Origin: Phycomyces blakesleeanus NRRL 1555(-)
Taxonomy: Eukaryota; Mucoromycota; Mucoromycetes; Mucorales; Phycomycetaceae
Reading direction: 5' to 3'
Length of the DNA stretch: 64,000 bases
NCBI RefSeq assembly: GCF_001638985.1
Contig: NW_017265147.1
Location: 62,001-126,000, forward strand
How positions within the stretch are numbered: the first letter of the stretch is position 1; each line of letters begins with the position of its first letter. Both the position numbers and the translations under genes were made by a program. Below the pieces are notes generated by a model. That model made no database searches and was not told where the DNA came from. It was given only the letters and a program-made list of their open reading frames with translations. Of this stretch, positions 25,963 through 36,664 are shown piece by piece.

Positions 25963-28900
25963 CTACCAGAATGCACACCTAGGGAAGTACAAGTTTAATT
26001 AGCATAAATATAGAACTTTTTACTATCTTTTTCTTGTTTGATAATTTACCATCCAATATAACATTGGCACAGATTCTCTAGTGAAGTTGCCTGTTGGATC
26101 AACTTCTCCACTTGTGTAGACACATCCAAAGTGACCCGTGGGTTAAAGTCACGACCTGTCAGTTTGTTTGATACTCTATCCACAACAGCCACTGCACGGG
26201 AATTCAATCCTTCTGGACCCTGGGCATTTTCTATATGAAAGAAAGAAAGATATACAAATTTTGTTATAGTCACTAAAATACACACACACACACACACACA
26301 CACACAAAGAGACTTGCCATTTGCTACTGCTTCGACCTCAATTCTGTTCAGGCGTCGGCTGACAGAGAAATTACGATGGCCTTCGTCAGGCATATCTTCA
26401 TGATTGATACGATCAATGCCACGTACGCGTTCATCTGTAATACAATCGATAAGTATTATTTCGCCTTGTTCTTCTTTCTTTTTATTATTTATTATTATTA
26501 AATATACCCATATAGGCATAGCTAATTTACCTCTGGTTTGCTGTGGACTGACAGGTGTGTTATTTAATAATCTCCAGTTGATAAGAGGATCGTGCACAAA
26601 TGCTTCCAATACAGCCATCAAACTTTCTTTATTGTCTCTCAAGACACGCATCACATGCTCACAGGTAGTTCTAAAGTTACCCTCGATACCACTAACTTCC
26701 ATAGCCTTAACCAACATTCGTGTAAGACGGAATGGAATCTTTTCGGGGAATTTCTCACGATGCATTGCCACCTTTTTATTTTAAAATAAAATAATAACAT
26801 TGATTATATTAGTTTGTATGTCAATATGTCACTCACTACTACCTTTAGGGCCATTCATTATTCTTTCAATACTTTACCTCGAAACAATCACCAAAATCAA
26901 TATGAACAACCTTGCCAGTTACACGATGCAACATCAAATTGGAAGGATGACGATCTCCTAGACCAAGGATATATCCAACCATCGACATCACAGCAAGTGA
27001 TCGAGTATAGTTTGTACGGCGATCGAGCCAAACTTCAGAGTTGCGACTCTTGAGCCACAACACGCGGTATAAGTCCTGACCAGTTGTCTTTTCAAAAGCA
27101 TACTGGAACACTTCTACTTTCTGAATGACGGTCAAATTGTCATAATCAGGAGCCATCTAAGTTTTTTTTTTTGAAAAAATATATATAAGTAAATCAAGAG
27201 ATTACACATTTAAACCCGTTGACTTTTTTTTTAGTACCTGAAGCATCAAGCGATGTTCAATGTTCAGTAGAATCTTTCGGCTGTCACGGTAATCACGAAT
27301 AAGGGTATGTAAGGTATCAGTATCTGGCACCCAACCGATCAAACCAGAGTTGGGCGAAAGTGGGATAGCGGGGTATCTTTCGATGTTGAGATGACGCTTA
27401 AAGGTCTCAGCATCATTTTTGAGAAGGGTGTTCACCAAGCCAAACAGTTGCATCACGCGTTCATCTTGACGCAAATCTTCGTGTCCCTTGAGCAAATACA
27501 TATAGTCTTTTCCATCACTTCCTTCTATGGTCAGTTTTCGTGGTCGTTGCTTGGAAGCGATCACAGTCAAACTAGGATTAAACTTGGCAATGCGTACAAT
27601 TGGTTCGCCACTGCGGTAATAACCCGGTACACACAGCTCCAGGTTTCGAGCTTCCAGTAAGCGAGGTGAGATATATTGGAGTTCAAGGCTCGTCAGTTGA
27701 GGCAGTTGGCGAGATATACGTCTAAAGACCTGGTAATAAAGCTCCCAGGCTTGGTTGAGGTTGTTGAGATCCCGAGTCTCTTGGTATTGTCGACACCAGT
27801 CCTGCGCATCTTGGAGATCCCGGCCAAATGCTTGTACAAACGATTCTTCGCGCATGGTTTCAGGACCACGGTCGAGCATCTGATGGAGAGGCTCAAGTGT
27901 GGCAAACATTGCTTCAACATTACGATCACCAAAGTATAAACGAGATGCTTCTTCCAATCCTTCATGCCACATTTCGTGCCACAAAATTGCAACACGAATC
28001 AATTCTTGACTAACCATAAGAGCCTATTTTTTTTAAAAAAAAAAAGAAAAGTTAATCAATTATCTTTGAATATATAAAAAAATTAATACCTGATCAACAA
28101 GGGTGGTACTGTGTGTGCGCATGTGGTCCATAATGGCATGGGTTGCCTTCTTACGAGGTTCGCTCTGAGACTTTGAAGCCACAGTAAGAGAGTACACAAG
28201 TGCCTGAGGGTGCTGACGACCAATTGCGGTCAAAAGATTATGGATAAGAGAGCGTACAGTGGCATTTGGTGCATGAACACGAGCAATAAGTTGAGGAATA
28301 ACTTGAAGCCAGACATCAATACTAATTGTGCCAAAACCGTCTTCGATAGCTGCACTGACTTCAGGATGGTATCCGTACTTGAACCACAATGTAAGAAGTC
28401 GCAAGGTATCTTGGAGAGAACTTTCTTTAGAAAGTGCGATTGAACGGAAGAAACCTTGGACGGCAGGTACGATATGATGGTTAAAGATACGAGCAGGGAT
28501 CTGATCTGGATGAACACGCTCATGATAGTCAATGATATCAAAGTTTGCAAGTGCCCATGCGTGCCAGGCCTTATACCAGTTCTGGTCAAAGCGAGTTGCT
28601 AACAAGAAGGATCTCAGGATATCAGGAATCGTCTCATCCGTAAGCTCGTATGATATTCCACGCTGCCATTCTCCCTGGCGCAAATAACAACGACTGAGAA
28701 GACGTGTGTATTCAGCGACATCATCAGTGATCCTGGCTGAGTCGATAGGCATACTAACTGCCATCTCATCCGGATTAAGACCTAAATCCTGTGTCTTTTG
28801 CGCCGTGAATTCGCGCAGAATACTCAAAGCGCGTGTACGAAGCGTAAGACTGTCTTCGCCTGTAGACTGGCTCGCCGAGTCCCACATGTGCTTGAGGCGT

Positions 28901-31900
28901 GCATATACAATCTTAGGGTGAGGATCAGCACCAGTTGATTCGCCGTCGATTTCCATTAGACTACAAAGAGTCTTTTCGGACAGCGAGAAACGACCATTCT
29001 TACGACAGAGATTGGCAAACTTGATCCACATCTCCATATCATCCTGTGGAGAGATGACCATAGCCCGAACTCGCAGAATTCTTTGCCATACTTCCACATT
29101 GCGCTCACAGCCATCCAAGCGTTTCATCCATGTGTGACGGATAGCATTTTGACGCTCTGCATCATTGGATGATTGCTTGTAAATGATCATTTCTTCCAAT
29201 TCAGCCAACATTTGGACACGAACAACAGTTGCATAAGCACGGTTGTAGCTTTCACCCAACAATGCGGTCAGCTCAGTGTCAAGCAAATCGCGTGTCTTGT
29301 TGATAAACTCTTCGGCCTCACTATAGCAGTTACGATGCATAGCAAGAATAGCACGGAAAAATGTTCGGTCGGGACTCTCGAGTTTCAATAGAACAATGTA
29401 CTCCTCCATCTGCTCCCATTGGCCAAGACCCCATGCTGCTGCTGCGGCAAAAGGAGCCATACTCTTACGGTTCTCAAGAGGAGCGTGGATCCACTTGTCT
29501 TGTGCCAGACTAGAGAGTTGATCCCACTCACCCAAAGCATGCAAACAGCGCATTCGACCCAGGGTAATTTCCACAGACGTTGGATTCTCGATTTGTTGTT
29601 TTTCGTACGCATCCAGAGCATCTTGGTAACGGTGCAATTTCTCGTACCATGATACCTTGCTTTCAAGCTTAAGGGAGTCTTGGGCAAATGTCAAAATACC
29701 CATTGCAGCATCAGGTTGTTGGAGCAAGTTATTGATAGACATGAGCATCTCGACAGCATCAAATGGTTGATGATCCTGGTGAAATTCGGTTTCCTTATAA
29801 TGGAGAGCCTTAGCATATGCATGGCACTTTTGAGCATACATAGCCAGAGTACGAATATCAATGGGAAGAACTCGGTGGTCGTGCTCCATAAACTCAGCCA
29901 AATGAAGTAAGATCTGGATGATCTCAGGAGGGGTATTGGGGGCCTTTAGAGCTACCTCAAGTGAATGAACGAGTTCTTCCTTGTATTGATCATACAATTC
30001 ATTCCAGCACGATACAAAGGCTGCATTAAACAGTTCTCTGGCCAGGGGTGTATAAGCACTTGCCAAGAATACACAGGCACGAAGGGCATGAGATGGAGAC
30101 TGTTTAAGTAATTCTACACTGAGACGACGAATCCATTCCATCCAATCTTCTTTTGTAGATCTCTGAGATGCTTCCCATGCCTTTTTGAGATGCTGTTGGT
30201 TAACAGGCTGTTTTTTAGCCGTGCTGAGGTCTGCTGAGGGAGTCTCATCTCCTCTATTTTCACGATCATCAAGGGTCTTGCCGAGTTCCTGGGGCAAGTT
30301 TTCTCCCTTGAGTAGTTTACCAACAAGGAGCTCATAATTGGAATGTGTGATACGATGGCGGGTGAGGACTTTGTTAATTACAGGAATAAACTTTGTATAG
30401 TCAGTTCCGAGTTGGAACACAAGCGCACACAGCAAATCCATGGCAGTCGGACGTGCCTCCAGAGGAAGGACAGGTAAGACACGGGCTAAGGGGTGGATGA
30501 TACGCGAAGCATAGTCAAACATTATAACTTTTTTGCACAGAGCGGTAATGGTTGTAATGGCCTGTCGACGTACTGAGACCGGTGCATCAGGTTTTTCAAA
30601 GAATTTAACGACGGCGGGAATGACAAGGTGCATGTATTCTTCAATGTTTGATCCGAATACAACAAAGGCATGAAGGACCTTCATGGTAGGTAAGCGACGT
30701 TCTGTTGTATCATTGTCAAATATTTGGAGCATATGGGGTAAGAGGCGGGGTAAGTAAATCTTGAGCTCGCCATCGAGAGCCTTTGCGATTGCCTCGATAA
30801 GGGAAATGATGGTAATCTGGAGTGAGGAAGGTGGTGTCCAATAATCATCAACAAGATCAAAGATCTCCTTGAGATAGTTACGGATATGCTGTTTGACGAT
30901 AAGAACGAGATCACCCAAACGGCGGAAGTAGTATTCCTGAAGGCTGGTGGTGCAGGAGCGAATAAGAGAGAGGAAACCAGGGATGACGAGGGGAAGGAAC
31001 TGGACTACTTTGAGACCAAGGGTTTTGAATATGTACATAATGGCATCAATTACAGTATAATGGTGATTACTAAGGGATGGGTCTCTGAGGATCTTCATAA
31101 GTGAGTGCATGACAACCTGGGGATAGTAGTCCTCCGAGGATGGTCCTACACCCATCATCAGTAATGTCACATCATTACTGGCCAGTTTGGCATCTGCCAT
31201 GGCTTCACTTGAACTCCCAACCGCGTTCATCTAAAATTGCAACAAATATAAAATAAAATAAAGTAAAGTAAAAAAAATCGGTATAATAGGTGAGATAACT
31301 GGTAAAACTATGCAATATATCTGTATAAAATAAATACCTTGTGACGATAAGGATCAAGAGCACCAAGAATACCCATAAGTTTGACGGTTTCTCGTCTGAT
31401 GCTAGCGCTTTGTTCGGTCTTAAGAATACCGATTAAGATATTAAGAAGGGCTGGATATTTAGTATAAGGTTCAATAACAAAACCAGTATTACTGGCCAAT
31501 TGTCCGAGTGTCTTTAGAGCAGCATCGCGCTTCGAACTCGAGCTTTGGTCCTGCAAAGTCTCCATGATCAGCGGCATAAGCTCATCAAGATATGGTACCA
31601 TATCCTTGCCACTCACGGCGGCCAATTCACCCAACGCACCCAGTACTGCAGAGACCACTCCATTAGAAGAGTCTCGAGCCTTCGGTAAAAGAACCTTGAG
31701 CACAGGCTCGATGTAGGGTTTTGTCAGACGTTGGGCAGCACGCACTAGCAAAGAAACAAGACACGCAGCCTCTTCTTTTTGGCGGCTAACAACAGAGTAT
31801 TCAAGTTCGGTCAGTAATTGGATCAAGGTTTTGCGGAGGGAAGGCATAACATATGCTGGGTTATAGGTTGTTAAACGGCCAATGACGGTTATGGTTCTTT

Positions 31901-34209
31901 TACGAATAGCAAAAACTTCGTCATTGAGAGCAATGAAGAGCGATCGAACGTTATCAGCTTGTGCGAGATGGCGGTCAAAGCGTACATCAAGAGAAGATAG
32001 AACAGTTTCTCGGATAACTGGGTCAGGATCTGCAATTCCGACTGTGAGGAGTTTTTCGAGTACTGCTCCGACGACCTTCATAGCATGGGCACTTGTCTGG
32101 TTACATATAGGGTCCCGAACAAATAGCTGACAACATGTTACTGCTGCAGATTTTCTGATTTCTGGTAGGTCATCGTCGAGGTAATTTACGATACAGTCGC
32201 GCACAAACTCGTTGAGAACATGATTAGAAAAGTCGAATGAGCCTAGTGTTTTTAAGGCTAAAACAATGATGTCGTTGTCTTTTGCGTCGGTAACACTGCC
32301 TTCACGCAGCGGCCGTTCGACTGTTTGAATGATGTTACGGCTGAAAGGTGCACCGGGTTGCTTATAAGGTTGACCGCTAAGAGTGATTGAAATAACGTTC
32401 AAAAGGCGAGCTATATATAAATATATTTATATATTTGGGGGGGGGGGGGGGGAGTTGCAGAATGATTGTCAGACAAAGAGTCAGTCAGAGTTATTTATAA
32501 ACAATAGTTGAAACCCAGAGAGCGTTGATTGTCCTACCTTGTATAACAGTGGCGAGAGGATTAATGCGATCCGCGATATTAGAGAGTGCCGAAACAAGCG
32601 GCTCGGACAGTCCACAATTGAACATCAAGTCCAGCATGTCATAGATATACTTTGTCAGGGCTTGTCCTACTGCAGTAGCCAACATACTTATACAAGTGAA
32701 TGTCGCTGTTTCTACCTCTTTCCGCTGGCGTCTATCATGCCGACAACACAAATCCATAACTCAGGTTCAGTTCAGCTCAATATTATCTATTTTTGTTCAT
32801 AATTACCCTTTAACTGACAGGGTTTCCTTTATACCAGCCAGGGTCAAGTCGAGGTAAGGTCCCATGTTACTTTTGACTTGTAACGCAACCTGACCGATTG
32901 TGATAAATGCTAAAAACCAATAGCAGAGGTACAGAAACAGGGAAAGAAATCAGTATGTTCAATGGATGGAGGGAGGAATAGTCTGATTTATCAAGCTTAT
33001 TACCATCACGCTTGTCCCTGTCTTTACGAAGATGACCGAGCAGATGCCTCATGAATTTGTCGAGGTAAAGTTCGGCAAATGTAGCGGGGTCGTAGCTAGC
33101 AAGAGTGGGAATTATAGCTACGACTGTCTTGCGGATCAATGCATTACTGAGATCTTTCAGTTTGATGGTAATTTCACACACTTCCTTGTACATATCGGTC
33201 ATAAACTTTGATTTTATGTATGGGTATCGATATAAGTAAGATTATATAGCCACAACCACACACACACACACACACACACACAATTGTCCTACCATGCCAG
33301 CATGCAACAATAACTCTCGCATGGCCAATAAGCTTCCGTGAGTTGCCTCTGCACTGTTCATCCGTAATCCTCTCTGTGCTTCTTCCCAGATACGAGCATA
33401 CCACGTTTTTCTCATTGGTGTTTCACGCTGTTGAACGATATCCAAACATTGGCTTAGACAGTCTGCGGCGTGTTCTCGGATGAGTTGGCGGGAATCTCGT
33501 AAAGCAACCCAGATAAGATCAAGAATGCGGGGCACATACGCATAGATGAGGGTCGGTGCATTGACCGCCAACTCGCGCAACACTAATACGGCGGCTAGAC
33601 GACTCCGGTCACTCTGTAACCATTCGAGTGCATGTTCGACTTGTGTGTCGACTAGATCTGCAGTAAGCGTAGATGAGCTTACGGCTAATCGACCGAGAAC
33701 TCGTGAGGCTGGTGTCATGACTAGTGGATCATTATAGGGAAGCATGTTTCGAAGGTAGTTGTGAAAACGACTGACATTTCCCTCAGGTTCAAGGTCGATT
33801 AGGCGATCTATAAATGAGAGCTTAGACGATAAATTGGCCAAATTTAAATATATAATTTATTATTTTGGCCTACCAATAGCCATAATTGCGCCAAGTTTTT
33901 CGTTGTTATCACTTCCATGGGATAGTTCTGAAATGCGCTTATTGATATCGTTTGTAAATTTCACATGACTTTCGTCGGATAATTCGCGGGATGCCATGGC
34001 TGCCTAAGTCAAGAGTGAGCGGGTTGATTTGTTATAGAGGTGTGTGCTTACGGTCTCGCGTAGTTCCTCAGCTGCTTTTTGCCGGCGGTCTTCATGTCTA
34101 ATGTAGGGTTGAGTTTGTGGAATTGGTAAGGATGAACATACTTTGACTTTAGTTCGTTGAATATCTTTGTCAGATTCTCTTGAGTGCTGAGCATGACAAC
34201 GAGTGTCAT
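25963..34209 (-). CDS. TOR: Target of rapamycin (TOR) serine/threonine kinase
   Basis: Fifteen exons on the minus strand: 34209-34142, 34097-34052, 34003-33874, 33807-33293, 33205-33004, 32909-32807, 32731-32538, 32410-31338, 31230-28090, 28023-27238, 27156-26878, 26771-26531, 26434-26318, 26230-26050 and 25978-25963. All phases agree and give 2363 aa, normal for TOR. Order: N-terminal HEAT repeats, FAT domain, FRB domain (from about 1830, [20 protein letters not shown]), PI3K-like kinase domain (GLGDRHPSN with D2154, DFG at D2173) and FATC at the extreme end. The FRB serine that rapamycin-FKBP12 contacts is present (about S1885, in [10 protein letters not shown]), so rapamycin sensitivity is predicted. 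The final FATC residues (ending GWCAFW) come from a 16-nt last exon. One intron (26231-26317) needs a GC donor. TOR is the catalytic core of TORC1/TORC2, controlling growth in response to nutrients. Confidence 0.96.
26231..26317 (-). other. GC-AG intron in TOR
   Basis: The donor reads AATG then GCAAGT. Using GC at 26317 keeps the frame (split Glu codon, then NAQGPEGLN). The nearby GT two bases later gives a frame conflict with the only good acceptor. The intron also holds a CA/GT dinucleotide array at about 26280-26306. Confidence 0.75.
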
Positions 34210-34799
34210 GGTGTTAGATGGAGGAGTATTGGTGCTGCGTAATAGGATATAATAAGAGTTAATCCAGAAAATAGGGAAAAATATATATTATAGAATATAA
34301 AATGGCAGGCCCTGTATTTTTCGGGTCTCGTTTTGGATGGTGTTCGATGAATAGAAGGAGTAAAAAGTCACGCATGACGTTGCTTTTTTTTTTTACAAAA
34401 AAAAAAGTGAATTTGGGGGAGGGTTAGTAAATTTCAGTAAAGTGTTGTCTTTTTTTTTCTTTTTTTTTTTGGCCTCTGGTTTTTGACTTTTGGCTCTGTT
34501 TTTTTTTTTTTTTTGGCTTTTGGCTCTAGCTTTTGACTCTAGCTCTGGCTCTGACTCTGGCTCTGACTCTGACCCTGGCTCTTTATTTTTAGCCCTCATC
34601 GACTTACTTCTCCGCGTGGCAACCAGAAACACAAAGGAGAGGAAGTGTGACGAAGGAAGTCACATGAATAAAGATATTTGTGACACACACAGAGAATACA
34701 AAATGTTTGTCCTAAAAATACAATCAGCACTGATGAGAATCCTGGGACTGAAAGTATAAAAGAGAAGTGATTACCATTTTGAAGCTCTCTATCTCTCTC
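34210..34799. promoter_or_regulatory. Shared divergent promoter of TOR and the Crz1-like gene
   Basis: These 590 bp separate two divergent start codons. Notable pieces are a T11-ACA10-type palindrome at 34384-34406, two long T-runs near 34450-34515, and a CTCTGG/CTCTGA-type tandem repeat at about 34523-34585. Poly(dA:dT) tracts of this kind usually exclude nucleosomes in fungal promoters, which is general knowledge. No specific factor site is claimed. Confidence 0.55.
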
Positions 34800-36077
34800 A
34801 TGAATCCTCAATTTTCTTCTGCTCCCTGGTTTACCCAGAGCGATATGTCTTCTTCTACTACTACTACTTCTTCTGTCTCTCTAGTAGACATGTCCTATCT
34901 GGACAATGGTTTCATCCCTAGCCAGGATACGTTACCCTATATACCATCACCAACCCAATATCCCATTCAATTCTCTCCAATGCACACAGACTCGTCTTCG
35001 CCATTTGTGCAGCAAGAATACTATGCTGAGCCTACGATGGACCTACCGATAGGATATCCTCTATCTCAGTCCCCAAACCTTCAGACCATGCCCATTGTTG
35101 AAGGCACTGCCCAACACACACTGGTTGCCCCTCTTCCCGAAGGCTCTACCAATATCAGTCATTCCCCGCTCTTCAATCACCGCGCAAGCATGCCTGCCTT
35201 TGGAAATGCTCGACACACCCTGCCTGTCCACGCACTCAGTCTGGACATCCAACCCTGCATTTCTATCACGGAACCGACACCAATCCGCCAAAGACAGATT
35301 CCAGAACTCGCCTTGGCAGATCAACTTATTGCTCAGCATGAGCCTGGATCGACCTATGCACAAAACCTCTATCAAGACTCATTTCAAGACACACTTCAAC
35401 CAAACACTGATCCAAACACTTGGCTCTCATGGACTCCCAACAGAGGATCATCGCCTGTGTCGGATGTGTTTGATATCTCGATCTCTAGCCCCTCGCCAGA
35501 GCCATTTTTCAACCTCTTGGACAGTGATGTGTTTGAGTCCTTCCAACACACATTGAACTCTCTTGTAGAACCAACATATATTAATGGCAATAATAAGAAT
35601 AGTCGCAATGATCCTGCCTCTCTTTTACCAGTAAATGACCAAGAATCCCAACGGGCACGAACTCGCCGTCTCTCGGAGCCACCCAAACCAACTGGACTTT
35701 GGTCACCATCATCCACACCGCCAGTCGAGACTCCCCGCCGTCATAATAGTGCACGCAGACCCCGGTCCTCCAGTAACGTTAGCGGTGTAGCTGCCATGTT
35801 CCCCTGCACACATCCGGGCTGCAACAAAGTGTTCACTCGGCTCTATAACCTAACCTCGCATGCCCGTACACACACACCCGATCGGCCATTCCCTTGTAGT
35901 GACTGCGGTAGATGCTTTGCTCGCCAACATGACCGTAACCGCCATGAGAAGCTTCATTGGGGAGTAAAGCCTTATGCTTGCCATGTATGCTCAAAAGCGT
36001 TTGTACGTATGGACGCTCTTAATCGACATCTTCGGGTTGAGAATGGTTGCAGCCAGGTCTCCGGATCAGAGCACTAA
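34800..36077 (+). CDS. C2H2 zinc-finger transcription factor, Crz1-like
   Basis: A single exon, 425 aa. The ATG at 34800 (MNPQFSSAPWF) is preferred over the upstream non-ATG extension. Residues 334-417 carry three fingers: the first with Cys-X4-Cys spacing, the second containing CFARQHDRNRHEKLH, the third ending DALNRHLRVENGC, so its last ligand is Cys at long spacing. This order, with FARQHDRxRHE and DALxRHxRxE, is typical of calcineurin-responsive factors Crz1/Prz1. The long N-terminal region is Ser/Pro/Thr-rich and predicted disordered, as in Crz1, where calcineurin-regulated phosphorylation occurs. I did not find an unambiguous PxIxIT docking motif, so the calcineurin link is inferred from the fingers alone. 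The gene is divergent from TOR. Confidence 0.8.
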   Translation: MNPQFSSAPWFTQSDMSSSTTTTSSVSLVDMSYLDNGFIPSQDTLPYIPSPTQYPIQFSPMHTDSSSPFVQQEYYAEPTMDLPIGYPLSQSPNLQTMPIVEGTAQHTLVAPLPEGSTNISHSPLFNHRASMPAFGNARHTLPVHALSLDIQPCISITEPTPIRQRQIPELALADQLIAQHEPGSTYAQNLYQDSFQDTLQPNTDPNTWLSWTPNRGSSPVSDVFDISISSPSPEPFFNLLDSDVFESFQHTLNSLVEPTYINGNNKNSRNDPASLLPVNDQESQRARTRRLSEPPKPTGLWSPSSTPPVETPRRHNSARRPRSSSNVSGVAAMFPCTHPGCNKVFTRLYNLTSHARTHTPDRPFPCSDCGRCFARQHDRNRHEKLHWGVKPYACHVCSKAFVRMDALNRHLRVENGCSQVSGSEH

Positions 36078-36350
36078 GAAAAGAAATAAAGACCCGAAAA
36101 AAAAGAAGAAAAAGAAAGAAGTTATTCATAGTCCACTCCTCCTCCTCCTCTTCCTCATCTTTCTCATCTTCTTCCTCTTCATATAAAACACCCTCAAAAT
36201 GTGTAATTCCATTCAATTCCTATATATGCATATATCTCGCCTTCAACTTTCATTATATCTGGCATAATATTCCTATTGTTCTTAACTTTATCGTGTAAAT
36301 AATACATTTTCCTTTTTTAATTATAATAATTATAATAATAGTCATCACCA

Positions 36351-36428
36351 TAAAATAAAATAAAATAAAATAAAATAAAATAAAATAAAATACTTTTTTA
36401 TTTTATTTTATTTTATTTTATTTTATTT
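36351..36428. repeat. TAAAA/TTTTA inverted tandem repeat
   Basis: About eight tandem TAAAA units are followed, after a few bases, by about six TTTTA units, forming a nearly perfect palindrome with arms over 30 bp. It lies about 270 bp beyond the stop of the Crz1-like gene and could form a cruciform or RNA hairpin in its 3' region. Confidence 0.85.
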
Positions 36429-36433
36429 GCTTA

Positions 36434-36664
36434 TTATAAATACACTGTAATGACAGAATATTCGTGCAACACATAATCGTTTGCCTTGTAAGATTCATCG
36501 TACAATCTGAACCCTAATCTGGAAATATTCATCTGTGTAAGAAAAGAAAAGAAAATAAAAGAAAAGTGGTTGAACCAGAATCGTACAAAGCTGGAGTTGA
36601 CGGACTTTTGTTCCAAGTGTGGAAATGGTGGTATACAGTTGTTCCCAAATAAACAATTTCCCAT
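36434..36664 (-). CDS. Small hypothetical ORF
   Basis: A 76-codon ATG frame starting MGNCLFGNNCIPPFPHLEQK. Its middle is an AT/pyrimidine stretch ending in TTACAG, which resembles an intron acceptor, so the frame may be an accidental read-through of an exon-intron boundary. I do not recognise either half. It could be a small gene or the end of a decayed one. Confidence 0.2.
   Translation of the reverse strand: MGNCLFGNNCIPPFPHLEQKSVNSSFVRFWFNHFSFIFFSFLTQMNISRLGFRLYDESYKANDYVLHEYSVITVYL

Noticed and set aside
26046..26050. Apparent loss of the TOR FATC tail
   Set aside because: The in-frame TAA after GW lies inside an intron; a 16-nt exon at 25963-25978 supplies the conserved end.
34393..34632. 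Minus-strand frame with Glu-Pro-Ser-Glu and Lys-rich repeats
   Set aside because: It is the reverse of the CTCTGG/CTCTGA repeat and poly-T runs in the TOR/Crz1-like promoter.
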